A stretch of DNA of 55,996 nt. Origin: Flavobacteriales bacterium. Lineage in GTDB: Bacteria > Bacteroidota > Bacteroidia > Flavobacteriales_E > Vicingaceae. Where the stretch lies: contig PALM01000027.1 of assembly GCA_002706365.1 (NCBI GenBank), positions 1 through 55,996 on the forward strand, in the 5' to 3' direction. The position numbers and the translations under genes were made by a program. Position 1 is the first letter of the stretch, and every line of letters begins with the position of its first letter. This document shows, piece by piece, positions 24,180 through 33,920 of this stretch. Under the pieces are notes generated by a model that did no database searches, was not told where the DNA came from, and was given only the letters and a program-made list of their open reading frames with translations.

Positions 24180-26336
24180 ATGGGTAAATCGAAATACAAA
24201 TTTCACGATCGAGAGATCAGCTGGCTTTCATTCAATGCCAGAGTGCTGCAAGAAGCTGAAGATAATTCAGTGCCCCTTATTGAGCGATTGAAATTCTTGG
24301 GAATCTTCTCCTCCAATCTGGATGAATTCTTTAGAGTTCGGGTCCCTACGGTCCAAAAAATGGCCGAATATGGTAAAAAAGCTATCCCTGTGATAGGATT
24401 TAACCCCAAAGCCACTCTAAAGGCCATTTATCAAACCAATATCAAGCTCAATAAGCGCTTTGAAGGAGCATTAAAGAAGATAAAAGAAGAGCTAAAGAAG
24501 GAGCACATCTATTTCATTAATGAAAAGGAGCTCAAGCCGGAGCAATTAGAGCAAGTAAGAGAGTACTTTGACGAAACTGTTCTTCCGGCACTAGTGCCTG
24601 TTATGCTTTCAGAAAAGAGAGAATTTCCTGAACTCAATGGGAAAGCCATCTATTTGGCTGTGAAGCTTTTCAATACAGAAGAAGGCAAAGGAGAGAACAT
24701 TCGCTATGCATTGGTTGAAGTTCCAACGGCAGTTGTCTCTAGGTTTTATGTGCTGGCAGAAAAAGGTAAGCGCTATGTGATCTTATTGGATGATATCATG
24801 CGTTCATGTATGAGCCAGGTATTCAATATTTTCGACTTTGATCATATTGAAGCATATACCATTAAGCTAACTAGGGATGCTGAGTTAGATATAGAAGATG
24901 ATATCACTTCTGGCTTCATGGAAAAGCTGGCAATTAGCCTGAAGAACAGAAAGAAAGGGGATCCGGTGAGATTCGTTTATGATGCCTCAATGCCTGCAGA
25001 TATGCGAGATTTCCTAGTAAAGAAAATCGGACTTCAAGAGGATGATGTAGTGGTAGCAGGAGGAAGGTATCACAACAGTAAGGATTATATGAAGTTCCCC
25101 AAAATTGGAGGAGCGCATTTGAGGTATAGGGATCTTCCGCCATTACTTCACGGTCGACTAGAAAATGAGGCCAGTATATTCAAAAGTATTCGAGAAAAGG
25201 ATGTCTTGTTGAGTTTCCCTTATCATTCCTATCACTATATCATAGATCTTTTGAGGGAGTCGGCCATCGACCCAGCTGTGGAGTCGATAAAGATTACGCT
25301 CTATCGGGTGGTTTCCAAAAACTCAAAGATCATTCACACCCTTATTAACGCCGCTAAAAACGGAAAGAAAGTAACTGTTGTTGTTGAGTTAAAAGCGAGA
25401 TTCGATGAAGAGTCGAATATGAACTATGCAGATAAGCTTCAGGATGAAGGAGTGAAAGTGATCTTTGGAGCACAAGGTTTAAAAGTGCACACCAAGTTGT
25501 TGCTTATCAAGAGAAGAGAAGTGGATGGTGTGAGAAGGTATGCCCATATTGGAACCGGTAATTTTCACGAGGGTACAGCTACCCTCTATTGTGATCATTC
25601 ACTTCTAACTGCCGATAATGATATTACAACAGAGATCAATAATGTCTTTAAGTTCTTCAAGGATAATTATAGAAGGTTCAGTTTTGATCATCTCTTGGTT
25701 GCGCCATTCAGTTCTAGAAGGAAGTTCTACGAGCTTATCGACAAGGAGATTCAAAACGCCAGAGAAGGTAAGCCGGCTTATATTATTGCCAAGTTGAATA
25801 ACATTCAAGATGAGGGTATGGCTGTTGAGCTTTATAAGGCAAGTCAGGAAGGAGTAAAGATCGACTTGATTGCTAGAAGTATCAATAATGTGATCGAAGG
25901 AATGAAATACAGTGAGAATATTCGCTCCATTAGCATTGTCGATCGCTTTCTTGAACATGCCAGGGTATTGATCTTTTGTAATGGAGGCAATGAGCGATAT
26001 TATATCGGTTCATCAGATTGGATGACCAGAAATCTCGACCGTAGAGTTGAGGTGATGACTCCGATCTACGATAAAGACATACAAGCTGAATTGAAAGCAA
26101 TTCTCACATTCCAGTTGAACGACAATGTGAAATCGAGAATTTGGGATAAGGGACTTACCAATGAATATGTGAAGGATAAGAAGGGTCCACTCAGATCTCA
26201 GTATGCAACCTATGCATATTATAGAGTACAATTGAAAGAGTATGAGATCGAGCTTGAAGCAGAAGAGGAGATCATTAAAGAAGGAATAGATCAAGAACTG
26301 ATGAAAAAAGTAGATCAGTTAGCTAAACTAGACTAA
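24180..26336 (+). CDS. ppk1: Polyphosphate kinase 1
   Basis: A 718-residue PPK1, which reversibly polymerises the ATP gamma-phosphate into inorganic polyphosphate. The N domain starts YKFHDREISWLSFNARVLQE with LDEFFRVRVP. The catalytic PLD-like domains hold the phospho-acceptor histidine in YAHIGTGNFHEG (His near 456) and the second essential histidine in FLEHARVLIF (His near 593). SSDWMTRNLDRRVEV is also present. It is six bases upstream of the ppx-like gene, so polyphosphate synthesis and degradation are encoded in one operon, a common arrangement. Confidence 0.97.
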   Translation: MGKSKYKFHDREISWLSFNARVLQEAEDNSVPLIERLKFLGIFSSNLDEFFRVRVPTVQKMAEYGKKAIPVIGFNPKATLKAIYQTNIKLNKRFEGALKKIKEELKKEHIYFINEKELKPEQLEQVREYFDETVLPALVPVMLSEKREFPELNGKAIYLAVKLFNTEEGKGENIRYALVEVPTAVVSRFYVLAEKGKRYVILLDDIMRSCMSQVFNIFDFDHIEAYTIKLTRDAELDIEDDITSGFMEKLAISLKNRKKGDPVRFVYDASMPADMRDFLVKKIGLQEDDVVVAGGRYHNSKDYMKFPKIGGAHLRYRDLPPLLHGRLENEASIFKSIREKDVLLSFPYHSYHYIIDLLRESAIDPAVESIKITLYRVVSKNSKIIHTLINAAKNGKKVTVVVELKARFDEESNMNYADKLQDEGVKVIFGAQGLKVHTKLLLIKRREVDGVRRYAHIGTGNFHEGTATLYCDHSLLTADNDITTEINNVFKFFKDNYRRFSFDHLLVAPFSSRRKFYELIDKEIQNAREGKPAYIIAKLNNIQDEGMAVELYKASQEGVKIDLIARSINNVIEGMKYSENIRSISIVDRFLEHARVLIFCNGGNERYYIGSSDWMTRNLDRRVEVMTPIYDKDIQAELKAILTFQLNDNVKSRIWDKGLTNEYVKDKKGPLRSQYATYAYYRVQLKEYEIELEAEEEIIKEGIDQELMKKVDQLAKLD

Positions 26337-26342
26337 GAGTGT

Positions 26343-27260
26343 ATGATGGAGAATAGCTTGCGTTTCGCATCAGTTGATATAGGCTCAAATGCAGTGAGAC
26401 TGATGTTCATGTATGTGTTTGAAACTGATTTGGGGCCGATTTTCAAAAAGGCTTCTTTGATTCGCATGCCTATTCGTTTGGGGGAGTCGTCCTTTCACAA
26501 TAAAGAAATCCCGCAGGAGAAGGTTGATCAATTGGTGAACAGCTTGAAAGGTTTCAAGGAATTGATGAAGGCATTCAATGTGATATCCTATCGGGCATGT
26601 GCTACATCTGCCATGAGAGATGCAAAGAACGGCAAGGCTGTGATCCAGCAGATCAAAGAAAAGTGCGGTATAGAGATCGACCTGATCGATGGGAAGGAAG
26701 AAGCTGAACTGATCTTCGAGAATCACATTGCAGAAAAGATAGGAGGTAAAGATGCTTTCATTTATATGGATGTAGGAGGTGGAAGTACTGAGTTTACTAT
26801 CTATAGCGAGGGGAAGAAGAAGACTTCACGCTCATTCAATATTGGAACGATCCGATTAAAAGACAATCTGGTAGCAGAGTCGGTTTGGAAGGATATGATC
26901 GCCTGGCTTACTAAAGCGAAGCAAGATTACAGTCCTCAAAAGATCATAGGATCAGGGGGGAATATCAATACCCTTTTTAAACTCAGTATGCTGGCAGAGA
27001 TGGAGCCTTTGAAGAAAAGAAAGCTCAAAAAGCTCTACAAGCAGCTGAAGAATTTATCATTCGATGAGAAAATTGCCAAGCTTGGGTTAAGACCAGATCG
27101 TGCAGATGTGATTGTGCCTGCAACTGAGCTATTCTTATTGGCAATGAGCAAGAGTGGATGTAAAGAAGTAATTGTACCTAAAGTAGGAGTAGCTGATGGG
27201 ATTATTCATCAATTATATGATGAGTATCGAAACAACGAAACCCTCTTCGACGAGCATTAA
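26343..27260 (+). CDS. Ppx/GppA-family exopolyphosphatase
   Basis: A 305-residue member of the actin-like Ppx/GppA phosphatase family. The first phosphate loop is VDIGSNAVRLMFM and the second is MDVGGGSTEFTIY; SGGNINTLFKLS is the adenosine-loop equivalent. It contains only the two actin-like lobes and lacks the C-terminal HD-like domain of E. coli Ppx (about 500 residues). Directly downstream of ppk1, it most likely hydrolyses polyphosphate, though (p)ppGpp or pppGpp hydrolysis is also possible in this family. The stop codon shares bases with the stop of the convergent gene. Confidence 0.92.
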   Translation: MMENSLRFASVDIGSNAVRLMFMYVFETDLGPIFKKASLIRMPIRLGESSFHNKEIPQEKVDQLVNSLKGFKELMKAFNVISYRACATSAMRDAKNGKAVIQQIKEKCGIEIDLIDGKEEAELIFENHIAEKIGGKDAFIYMDVGGGSTEFTIYSEGKKKTSRSFNIGTIRLKDNLVAESVWKDMIAWLTKAKQDYSPQKIIGSGGNINTLFKLSMLAEMEPLKKRKLKKLYKQLKNLSFDEKIAKLGLRPDRADVIVPATELFLLAMSKSGCKEVIVPKVGVADGIIHQLYDEYRNNETLFDEH

Positions 27261-28009
27261 TTGAGTTTCTGAACTCTCACTTGGGTGTATACATTATTCC
27301 CCCAAGAGGCATCTTCACCAAAGCCACTATTAGTTACCGTAACTTCACATTGGTGTTCAATTCGAAATGTTGTGCTGCTGCTTATTGATATTACTGTATT
27401 CAGGATACTACTAGGTGAAGAGGCACTTGAGAATACTGTAGTTCCAGAAGCTTCAGCCGTAGCATCAGTCACATTGTAAAGTCTACATTGATGCTCATCT
27501 ACACCATTTGCGGGAGCAGTAACTCCAATTTCATAAACACCAGAGTCTAAAGTGAAAGTTGAAATGCCATCTATGGTGATAAATGAAGTATCTCCTTCAA
27601 GTGTATTCAAATCTCTAGTCTGCCATGCACCGGCAGTAAAAGTTCCACCATCAATCCCAACTCCTTTAATATCTTTAACTATTGCTACCCTTGAATTATT
27701 GACTGTGGTGACAAGGCTGGTAACAGTAGTACCTCTAAGAGTATCCCAAGCCGCTCCATTGTAGTAGTAAAAGCCCGGTAGTCCGTCTGTTTGATAAACC
27801 AATAATCCCTCTTGAGGCGTTGGAATTGCCAAACGATTTGCTGCACTCATTCTCGGCATCAAGAAACCCCTATCAGTGGCCGTTACCTCTAAGGCTGCTG
27901 AACCATCGGGATTGCCACCTCCCTCATTGATCAATACCCATTGAGCGCTTAGATTAGTTGTTAAGAATAGAGAGATTAGAATAAAAGCGAATCGAATTAG
28001 CTTTTTCAT
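27257..28009 (-). CDS. Secreted C1q/TNF-like protein with tail-fibre-type N-terminus
   Basis: A 250-residue exported protein. It has a signal peptide (about 1-22, ending LSAQ). A Bacteroidota stalk motif follows, ALEVTATDRGFLMPRMS then GLLVYQTDGLPGFYYYNGAAW. The C-terminal ~130-residue beta-rich domain (GTFTAGAWQTRDLNTLEGD, FTLDSGVYEIGVTAPA) resembles C1q/TNF-like jelly-roll domains. No T9SS sorting domain is seen. Such proteins are cell-surface or extracellular fibres of unknown ligand. Its stop overlaps the ppx stop by four bases in convergent orientation, leaving no room for a terminator between them. Confidence 0.7.
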   Translation of the reverse strand: MKKLIRFAFILISLFLTTNLSAQWVLINEGGGNPDGSAALEVTATDRGFLMPRMSAANRLAIPTPQEGLLVYQTDGLPGFYYYNGAAWDTLRGTTVTSLVTTVNNSRVAIVKDIKGVGIDGGTFTAGAWQTRDLNTLEGDTSFITIDGISTFTLDSGVYEIGVTAPANGVDEHQCRLYNVTDATAEASGTTVFSSASSPSSILNTVISISSSTTFRIEHQCEVTVTNSGFGEDASWGNNVYTQVRVQKLN

Positions 28010-28079
28010 GGTGTTTGGCTTTGATTTTCAATGATATACGGGCTCTCTACCGTATCGGGTAAAATTAGAGATAATTCTT

Positions 28080-29099
28080 TTATAGAGATTTTAGCAAAGA
28101 TGGCAAGAGCTTCTCAGCGGCTTCAAATGCAGCTAATTTGCCGGAAACTACTTCGGCTTCCATTTCTTTGTAGAGCTTCTCATTCGACTTATCGGCAAAA
28201 AGGCGCATTTCGATCAATGACCTTAAACTTCTGGCAAACCACTTTCGGTCTTGATCCTTTCGCTGTTCTTGCCAGTAGCCATTTTCCTCCAATAGTTTTT
28301 GATGGTCAGAAATCATTGTCCATATGCCATCCATATTCTTATGCTCCAAGGCCGAGCAACTTTCAACCTGCGGACTCCATTGATTGGCGTTTGGTGGGAA
28401 TAAATGAAGGGCATTTTGATAGGATCGCTTTGCGCGTTTTGCAGCATCTACATTATCCCCATCGGCTTTATTGATCACCAAGCCATCGGCCATTTCCATT
28501 ATCCCCCTTTTAATACCTTGCAATTCATCTCCAGCACCTGCGAGCATTAAGAGTAAAAAGAAGTCGCACATTTGTCGTACTTCGGTCTCTGATTGTCCAA
28601 CCCCTACAGTCTCGATAAGGATCACATCAAAGCCTGCAGCCTCACATAGAATAATGCTCTCTCTACTACTGTGAGCTACTCCGCCCAAAGCACCACCTGT
28701 TGCAGTGGGTCTGATGTAGGCCTTTTCAGCACGACTAAGCTGTTCCATTCGTGTTTTGTCGCCCAATATGCTGCCTTTGCTTTTTTCGCTGGAGGGATCT
28801 ACGGCCAATACAGCTACCTTTTTCTGCTGCTTATCGATCAAATAACGCCCAAAACTTTCTATAAAGGTGCTTTTCCCTACACCGGGAACTCCACTAATAC
28901 CAATGCGAATGGCCTTTCCGGAATGCGGAAGACAAGCCTTTAAGATCTGATTTGCCTGGGCTCGGTCCTGATTTCTACTGCTTTCACAGAGTGTTATTGC
29001 TTTACTCAGGGCAATCTTATCCCCTTTCAGAATTCCTTCAATAAGTTCTTCCGGACTGCTAGTCTTGCTTTTCTTCTTTTGGAATTTCTTGTTTTGCAT
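28080..29099 (-). CDS. meaB: Methylmalonyl-CoA mutase-associated GTPase MeaB
   Basis: A 339-residue G3E GTPase that gates cobalamin loading and protects methylmalonyl-CoA mutase (older name ArgK/YgfD). Walker A is GISGVPGVGKSTF; VLAVDPSSEKSKGSILGDKTRM carries the base-II/switch region; ILIETVGVGQSETEV and VINKADGDN give Walker B and the guanine-binding motif. The mutase genes are not in this window. It is the third gene of a minus-strand run, five bases after the O-methyltransferase gene. Confidence 0.95.
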   Translation of the reverse strand: MQNKKFQKKKSKTSSPEELIEGILKGDKIALSKAITLCESSRNQDRAQANQILKACLPHSGKAIRIGISGVPGVGKSTFIESFGRYLIDKQQKKVAVLAVDPSSEKSKGSILGDKTRMEQLSRAEKAYIRPTATGGALGGVAHSSRESIILCEAAGFDVILIETVGVGQSETEVRQMCDFFLLLMLAGAGDELQGIKRGIMEMADGLVINKADGDNVDAAKRAKRSYQNALHLFPPNANQWSPQVESCSALEHKNMDGIWTMISDHQKLLEENGYWQEQRKDQDRKWFARSLRSLIEMRLFADKSNEKLYKEMEAEVVSGKLAAFEAAEKLLPSLLKSL

Positions 29100-29104
29100 A
29101 AAGC

Positions 29105-29746
29105 TTATAGCTTTCTGGCGATCATTAGTCCGTCTCTAATTGGAAAGAGTACATTTTCCATATTGGGGTCTTCATGTACCATTTTGCTGTAATCTACTAA
29201 GGCTTTGGTTTCTTCATCCAAACTATTATAGTCTTCAATTACCTTACCGCTCCAAAGCACATTATCGGCAATAACATAGGCACCCGACTTCAATTTTGGG
29301 GCTATCATTTTATAATAGTTCATGTAATTCTCCTTATCTGCATCAATAAAGACTAGATCCCAATCTTCATCCAATCCCGGGACGATCTCCAAGGCATTGC
29401 CTATGTGTAGCTGTATTTTGTCTGATAGTGATGCCTTATCCAAATAAGCTTCTATCATCTTTTGAAGCTCCTCATTGATATCGATAGTGTGGATCTTACC
29501 ACCTTCGGCCAAACCTTCAGCTAGGCAAATAGCAGAATAGCCTGTATAGGTCCCAATCTCAAGAATTCTTTTCGGCTTGATCATATGAGAAAGCATACTC
29601 AAAACCCTGCCCTGAAGATGACCGCTTAGCATCCTCGGCTGTAAAACCTTAGCATGGGTCTCTCTATTTAGCTCTTTTAATACATCGCTCTCATCTGCAC
29701 TGAAATTGCAGACATAATCATCTAATCTCTTATCTAAAAATTCCAT
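29105..29746 (-). CDS. O-methyltransferase (SAM-dependent, catechol/caffeoyl-CoA-type)
   Basis: A 213-residue class I methyltransferase of the O-methyltransferase family 3. The SAM site is ILEIGTYTGYSAICLAEGL, followed by IHTIDINEE, and the catalytic metal-binding Asp residues are in WDLVFIDADKENYMNYY and YVIADNVLWSGKV. It lies between ddl (7-base gap) and meaB (5-base gap). Small-molecule acceptor unknown. Confidence 0.92.
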   Translation of the reverse strand: MEFLDKRLDDYVCNFSADESDVLKELNRETHAKVLQPRMLSGHLQGRVLSMLSHMIKPKRILEIGTYTGYSAICLAEGLAEGGKIHTIDINEELQKMIEAYLDKASLSDKIQLHIGNALEIVPGLDEDWDLVFIDADKENYMNYYKMIAPKLKSGAYVIADNVLWSGKVIEDYNSLDEETKALVDYSKMVHEDPNMENVLFPIRDGLMIARKL

Positions 29747-29753
29747 TTCTATT

Positions 29754-30728
29754 TTATCTCGTTGCTTCTATAATATCTGTGAAGAATTGGTTCATGGGAA
29801 TATTAGCCGCTCTTACTTGCTGAGGTACTAAACTTTCTGGCGATAGACCGGGAACGGCATTTACTTCAATAACATATGGGGTGCTCTCAACCAACATAAA
29901 GTCAACACGCACAACTCCTCTTAGGTTGAGCTTATGATAGATCTCTGAAGCTACTTTTTGCACATCTGTGCTTAATGTAGCAGATATGCGCGCTGGCGTG
30001 ATTTCCTGTGAATCGCCTTCATATTTCGCTGCATAGTCGAAGAACTCTCCTTTTGGAATGATTTGGGTAATTGGCAAGGCAACAATTTGATCCCCTTTTT
30101 GATATACACCGCAAGTCACCTCTTTTCCCGGCATAAAACTTTCGATCATGATCTCATGATCGTATTCAAAGGCCTCACTTACTGCAGCAAAAAGCGCTGA
30201 TTGCTCTTTAACCTTAGAAATACCAAAGCTAGACCCGCAAGAGCAGGGCTTTACAAAACAAGGTAAGCCTATTTTTTCTACAACTTCAGCTTCATTGAGC
30301 TTGTCGCCTCTGCGCATATAATGTGAATTAGCCACATTGTAACCCATCTGGCTCAATAGTGTATTGCAATACCATTTGTTGAAGGTTAGAGTAGACCCAA
30401 TATGGTCCGGAGAGGAGTAGGGGAGCTTCAAAAGATCAAAGTAGGCTTGCAATTTGCCATCTTCCCCTGGAGTACCGTGAATGGCAATGAAAACATAGTC
30501 GAAATTGTATTTCTTCGACTGATATTCAAAACTGAAATCGTTCTTATTGATCGGACATTCTTCCTCATCTATAATAGCATTCCAGTCGCCATGGCGCATT
30601 TTCACCATTACTACTTCATATCTACTTCGATCCAAATGATCATACACCATTTTACCGGTTTTCATTGAGATGATCTCTTCTGCAGAATCACCTCCGGCGG
30701 CAATGGCAATGCGCAACTTTTTTTCCAT
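29754..30728 (-). CDS. ddl: D-alanine--D-alanine ligase
   Basis: A 324-residue ATP-grasp ligase making D-Ala-D-Ala for peptidoglycan. Visible: IAIAAGGDSAEEIISMKTG, HGTPGEDGKLQAYFDLLKLPYS, the ATP-grasp lysines in PCFVKPCSCGSSFGISKV, EVTCGVYQ, and the magnesium site RVDFMLVESTPYVIEVNAVPG. It heads a minus-strand run with an O-methyltransferase and meaB and is divergent from the PASTA-domain gene, a cell-wall pairing that recurs in Bacteroidota. Confidence 0.96.
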   Translation of the reverse strand: MEKKLRIAIAAGGDSAEEIISMKTGKMVYDHLDRSRYEVVMVKMRHGDWNAIIDEEECPINKNDFSFEYQSKKYNFDYVFIAIHGTPGEDGKLQAYFDLLKLPYSSPDHIGSTLTFNKWYCNTLLSQMGYNVANSHYMRRGDKLNEAEVVEKIGLPCFVKPCSCGSSFGISKVKEQSALFAAVSEAFEYDHEIMIESFMPGKEVTCGVYQKGDQIVALPITQIIPKGEFFDYAAKYEGDSQEITPARISATLSTDVQKVASEIYHKLNLRGVVRVDFMLVESTPYVIEVNAVPGLSPESLVPQQVRAANIPMNQFFTDIIEATR

Positions 30729-30818
30729 ATTCCAATACTTGATTCAAAGTAAAGCAAACTAAATTGCCATTTTGCTTTTCTCTATTCTGAATAATTAACA
30801 GCCATCTGCTAATATTAC

Positions 30819-30826
30819 TATCTTTG
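30819..30826 (+). promoter_or_regulatory. Putative -7 box of the PASTA gene
   Basis: TATCTTTG matches TAnnTTTG, 25 bases before the ATG. No clear -33 TTG. Confidence 0.4.
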
Positions 30827-30851
30827 GCAAGCGAGCTTCCTCAGTATTTCT

Positions 30852-31664
30852 ATGGTGAATTTCATTCGGTTTTTGTCTAGTAAGTTATTTGTAATCAACC
30901 TCTTGGTTGCGATTTTGCTATTTGTAGGTATAGTCTATATAGCCTTGGAGTATCTTGAAAATTATACACTTCACGGTGAAACCATATCAGTCCCCGATTA
31001 TCAGGGTAAGCTTTGGAGTGATACCTTAGGCCAGTCTGATCCCAATTTTGAGTTGATCATATCTGATTCGATCTATCAAAATGGAGCGGAGAAAAATCTC
31101 ATTCTAGATCAAAATCCAGCGCCTTTAACTACAGTTAAACAAGGAAGAAAAATCTATTTGACAGTTTCAAGTTCGCGACCTCCAACCGTGAGCATGCCAA
31201 AGCTTGTCGACCTTTCTCTTAGACAGGCAACTTCCTTGATGGAGATCTATGGCTTGCAGATTGGGGAATTGACCTACAGACCAGATCCATGTATCAATTG
31301 CATTTTGGAGCAAAAGTTCAAGGATAAGAATGTGCCTGCAGGAGCGAGATTGCGAAAGGGAACTAGAATAGACCTGGTTGTAGGACAAGGTTTTTCTAAA
31401 GAGAAAGTGCCGGTGCCATATCTCATAGGACTTCCATTGAAATCTGTGAATTACCTATTAAAAGACCAATCATTGAACTTAGGAAGTATCAGCTATGAAG
31501 GAGAGTTCGCTACTGCAGAGGATAGCGCTAATGCCGAAGTAGTTGATCAATTTCCAAAATACACGGATGAACCTAGTATTTATATGGGAGCTTCTATCAA
31601 TATCACATTAGTTCCTTCTAGCAATACGAATTCTGCTGATTCCACCGTTAACTCTCCAGACTAA
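30852..31664 (+). CDS. Membrane-anchored PASTA-domain protein (no kinase domain)
   Basis: A 270-residue protein with one N-terminal transmembrane helix (about 12-33) and a short cytoplasmic tip, then three PASTA domains: ETISVPDYQGKLW (about 40-105), PTVSMPKLVDLSLRQATSLM (about 113-180) and EKVPVPYLIGLPLKSVNYLL (about 182-255). PASTA domains bind muropeptides or beta-lactams in kinases and PBPs. Here no kinase is attached. It is adjacent to the ddl operon (divergent) and eight bases upstream of a T9SS-sorted protein gene. A peptidoglycan-sensing or scaffold role is inferred. Confidence 0.88.
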   Translation: MVNFIRFLSSKLFVINLLVAILLFVGIVYIALEYLENYTLHGETISVPDYQGKLWSDTLGQSDPNFELIISDSIYQNGAEKNLILDQNPAPLTTVKQGRKIYLTVSSSRPPTVSMPKLVDLSLRQATSLMEIYGLQIGELTYRPDPCINCILEQKFKDKNVPAGARLRKGTRIDLVVGQGFSKEKVPVPYLIGLPLKSVNYLLKDQSLNLGSISYEGEFATAEDSANAEVVDQFPKYTDEPSIYMGASINITLVPSSNTNSADSTVNSPD

Positions 31665-31671
31665 TATTAGT

Positions 31672-33915
31672 ATGCAGAAGTTTATCAGTATTGCAATCTT
31701 ACTCCTGCTTGGCAGCACGCTATATGCTCAGGATTATCTATCAGTGCCTCTTAGCAATCCCAGTCTACATGATGAAGAGGCAAAAGGAAAGATCAACAAG
31801 AGTTTCTTCCTTACAGATAGCCTTGTGTATGAATTTGATACTCTGGATCTACCCTTTATAGATGATTTTACAGATGATCACTTTCCAACTCTAGTTACAG
31901 ATCCATTGAATGATCCTAGAGTTACCGACACCCTTTACTATGCAATTCGCGAATTGAACAATGATGTTTATCAGGGTGTGGGCTTCATGAGTGATACCAC
32001 TTTTACCTATTATATTGATACAAGCTCGAGCACAGGTGATACGATAAACCGGCAGCCAAATCCTTTTGTCAACATCTTCTTTTCCGATCTCAATAGCTTT
32101 CCACCCACATTGGAATTACTTACAGTCTATCCTCCCTACGATATTCTCGATTCCGCTTCTGGAGGTATAGATACAATTGCATTAATTCCCAATGTGCTTC
32201 AGGATTCTGCGCGATTCTATGTAGTGGAGAAAGACACCAATGCTTTTTATGTTAATAGGGATGTCTATCTGAATAATACATTGGGCTTCTACCCACCTTC
32301 AATTGGAGTAGTCACATTTGATGGATTGGATAAATCGGGTTTGCCTTATAATTTCAATGATATTACCAATAATGGTCAGGCAGACTATCTCACATCTATT
32401 CCTATTCGTTTGGGAGGTACTTCAGACAGTACATATTTCAGCTTCTTTTATCAGGCAAAAGGCTTTGCATTAGACGGACCGGACATTCAAGATAGTTTAA
32501 GTCTTGAGTTTTATAATTCGAATACTCAAAGATGGGGATTGATCTGGCAGAGTCAGGGTCTGCCACCTACAGCCGCTGCTGATTCATTCAAACAAGTGAT
32601 TGTTCGGGTTGATTCTCAATTCAGAACGAATGCCTTCCAGTTTCGCTTTCGCAATAGGGCGAAACTGACGGGAGCTTTTGATCACTGGCATGTAGATTAC
32701 ATCTATCTCAACGATAATCGTTCTGCAAGGGATACTTCATATAAAGATATCGCCTTTGTTTATCCTTCATCGGGTACGTTGGAAGAATACACTGCAATGC
32801 CCTCATGGCATTTTAAGTTGAACCCTTCTCTATACATGGCAGATTCTATTTTCTTTGAGGTTCGAAATAATGGTTCAGACCCTTTGAATGTATTTAATAA
32901 GATCGTCTTTCCCGACACCACGAATCCACCTGCAAATTACTTCAGTACATCTCCATCTCAGTTTCTCGGAATATTGCCTTATGGAAATATAAGTAGAGGC
33001 TATGATATCAGCAGTTTTAGTTACCCTTCGGCCGATATTGATTCATCTCAAGTATTCAAAGGAAGATTGGATATAGACTTTAGACCTGCGCCTATTGAAA
33101 CCAAAGACTTTATACGCGCAAATGATACCATTTTCTCTTATGCGGTATTAAAAGACTACTATGCATATGATGATGGTACAGCGGAGGCCGCATATGGAAT
33201 TAATGCGGGTAGTCAGGGAGGTAATAAATCATTTATGGCGGTAAGATTTGAAATGCCTTTTAAGGATACGATTGGAGGGGTTCAGATGTATTTCCTACCG
33301 CAGGCAAATGATATACGGAATCAAAAGTTCAAACTTACCATTTGGAGTAGCTTAAATCCGCCGAATATTATTTTTCAAAAGGAAGTAGATAATAATGCTC
33401 TCTATGGTAAGAGAGATGGCTATATTACTTATTGGTTTGATAGCTTGGTGGTTGCAGATCCTATATTCTTCGTAGGATTCGAGAAAACCGGTCCACTTTC
33501 CATGAATGTAGGTTATGACTTCAACCGAAACCACAGAGATAAGATCTCATGGAGCTTAGATGGTTTCAATTGGTTTTCCCCATCAAATAACATTTTCGAT
33601 GGCTCATTGATGATTCGACCGATACTCCGTAAAAGGGCTTATGGTGTGGGTATAAACGAAATAGCAGACTCCAAGAAAGCTAAACGCCTGAATATTTATC
33701 CAAATCCCGCAAGCAATGAATTCTTTATCAACCAAATGCCTTCAGGTATTGAACGCTTGCAATTGTTTGCTGTCGATGGCAGGATGGTTAAGGAGTACAC
33801 AGCTTTTCAATATCGCTTTTCACTTGAAGGATTGGAGAGTGGTTTATATTTCTTAAAAGCTCAAGATGTTCAAGGTGGTGTGTATACCGCTAAGATCATT
33901 TGCAGACAGCAATAA
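31672..33915 (+). CDS. Large T9SS-sorted surface protein
   Basis: A 747-residue secreted protein: a signal peptide (about 1-20, ending LYAQ), a long beta-rich body with repeated DSLV / DTI-containing stretches, and a C-terminal type A sorting domain (LNIYPNPASNEFFIN, LFAVDGRMV, LEGLESGLYFLKAQD). A WQSQGLPP / FRFRNRAKLTGAFDHWHVDYIYL region in the middle matches a beta-sandwich module common in Bacteroidota surface proteins. It is eight bases after the PASTA gene and six bases before the RluD-family gene start I prefer, so the three genes look like one operon. Homologues in this locus are conserved in Flavobacteriia; role unknown. Confidence 0.85.
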   Translation: MQKFISIAILLLLGSTLYAQDYLSVPLSNPSLHDEEAKGKINKSFFLTDSLVYEFDTLDLPFIDDFTDDHFPTLVTDPLNDPRVTDTLYYAIRELNNDVYQGVGFMSDTTFTYYIDTSSSTGDTINRQPNPFVNIFFSDLNSFPPTLELLTVYPPYDILDSASGGIDTIALIPNVLQDSARFYVVEKDTNAFYVNRDVYLNNTLGFYPPSIGVVTFDGLDKSGLPYNFNDITNNGQADYLTSIPIRLGGTSDSTYFSFFYQAKGFALDGPDIQDSLSLEFYNSNTQRWGLIWQSQGLPPTAAADSFKQVIVRVDSQFRTNAFQFRFRNRAKLTGAFDHWHVDYIYLNDNRSARDTSYKDIAFVYPSSGTLEEYTAMPSWHFKLNPSLYMADSIFFEVRNNGSDPLNVFNKIVFPDTTNPPANYFSTSPSQFLGILPYGNISRGYDISSFSYPSADIDSSQVFKGRLDIDFRPAPIETKDFIRANDTIFSYAVLKDYYAYDDGTAEAAYGINAGSQGGNKSFMAVRFEMPFKDTIGGVQMYFLPQANDIRNQKFKLTIWSSLNPPNIIFQKEVDNNALYGKRDGYITYWFDSLVVADPIFFVGFEKTGPLSMNVGYDFNRNHRDKISWSLDGFNWFSPSNNIFDGSLMIRPILRKRAYGVGINEIADSKKAKRLNIYPNPASNEFFINQMPSGIERLQLFAVDGRMVKEYTAFQYRFSLEGLESGLYFLKAQDVQGGVYTAKIICRQQ

Positions 33916-33920
33916 ATGAT

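Noticed and set aside
28031-28474. A 147-codon frame antisense to meaB.
   Set aside because: It covers the meaB 3' region on the other strand, with no domain and an unnatural composition.
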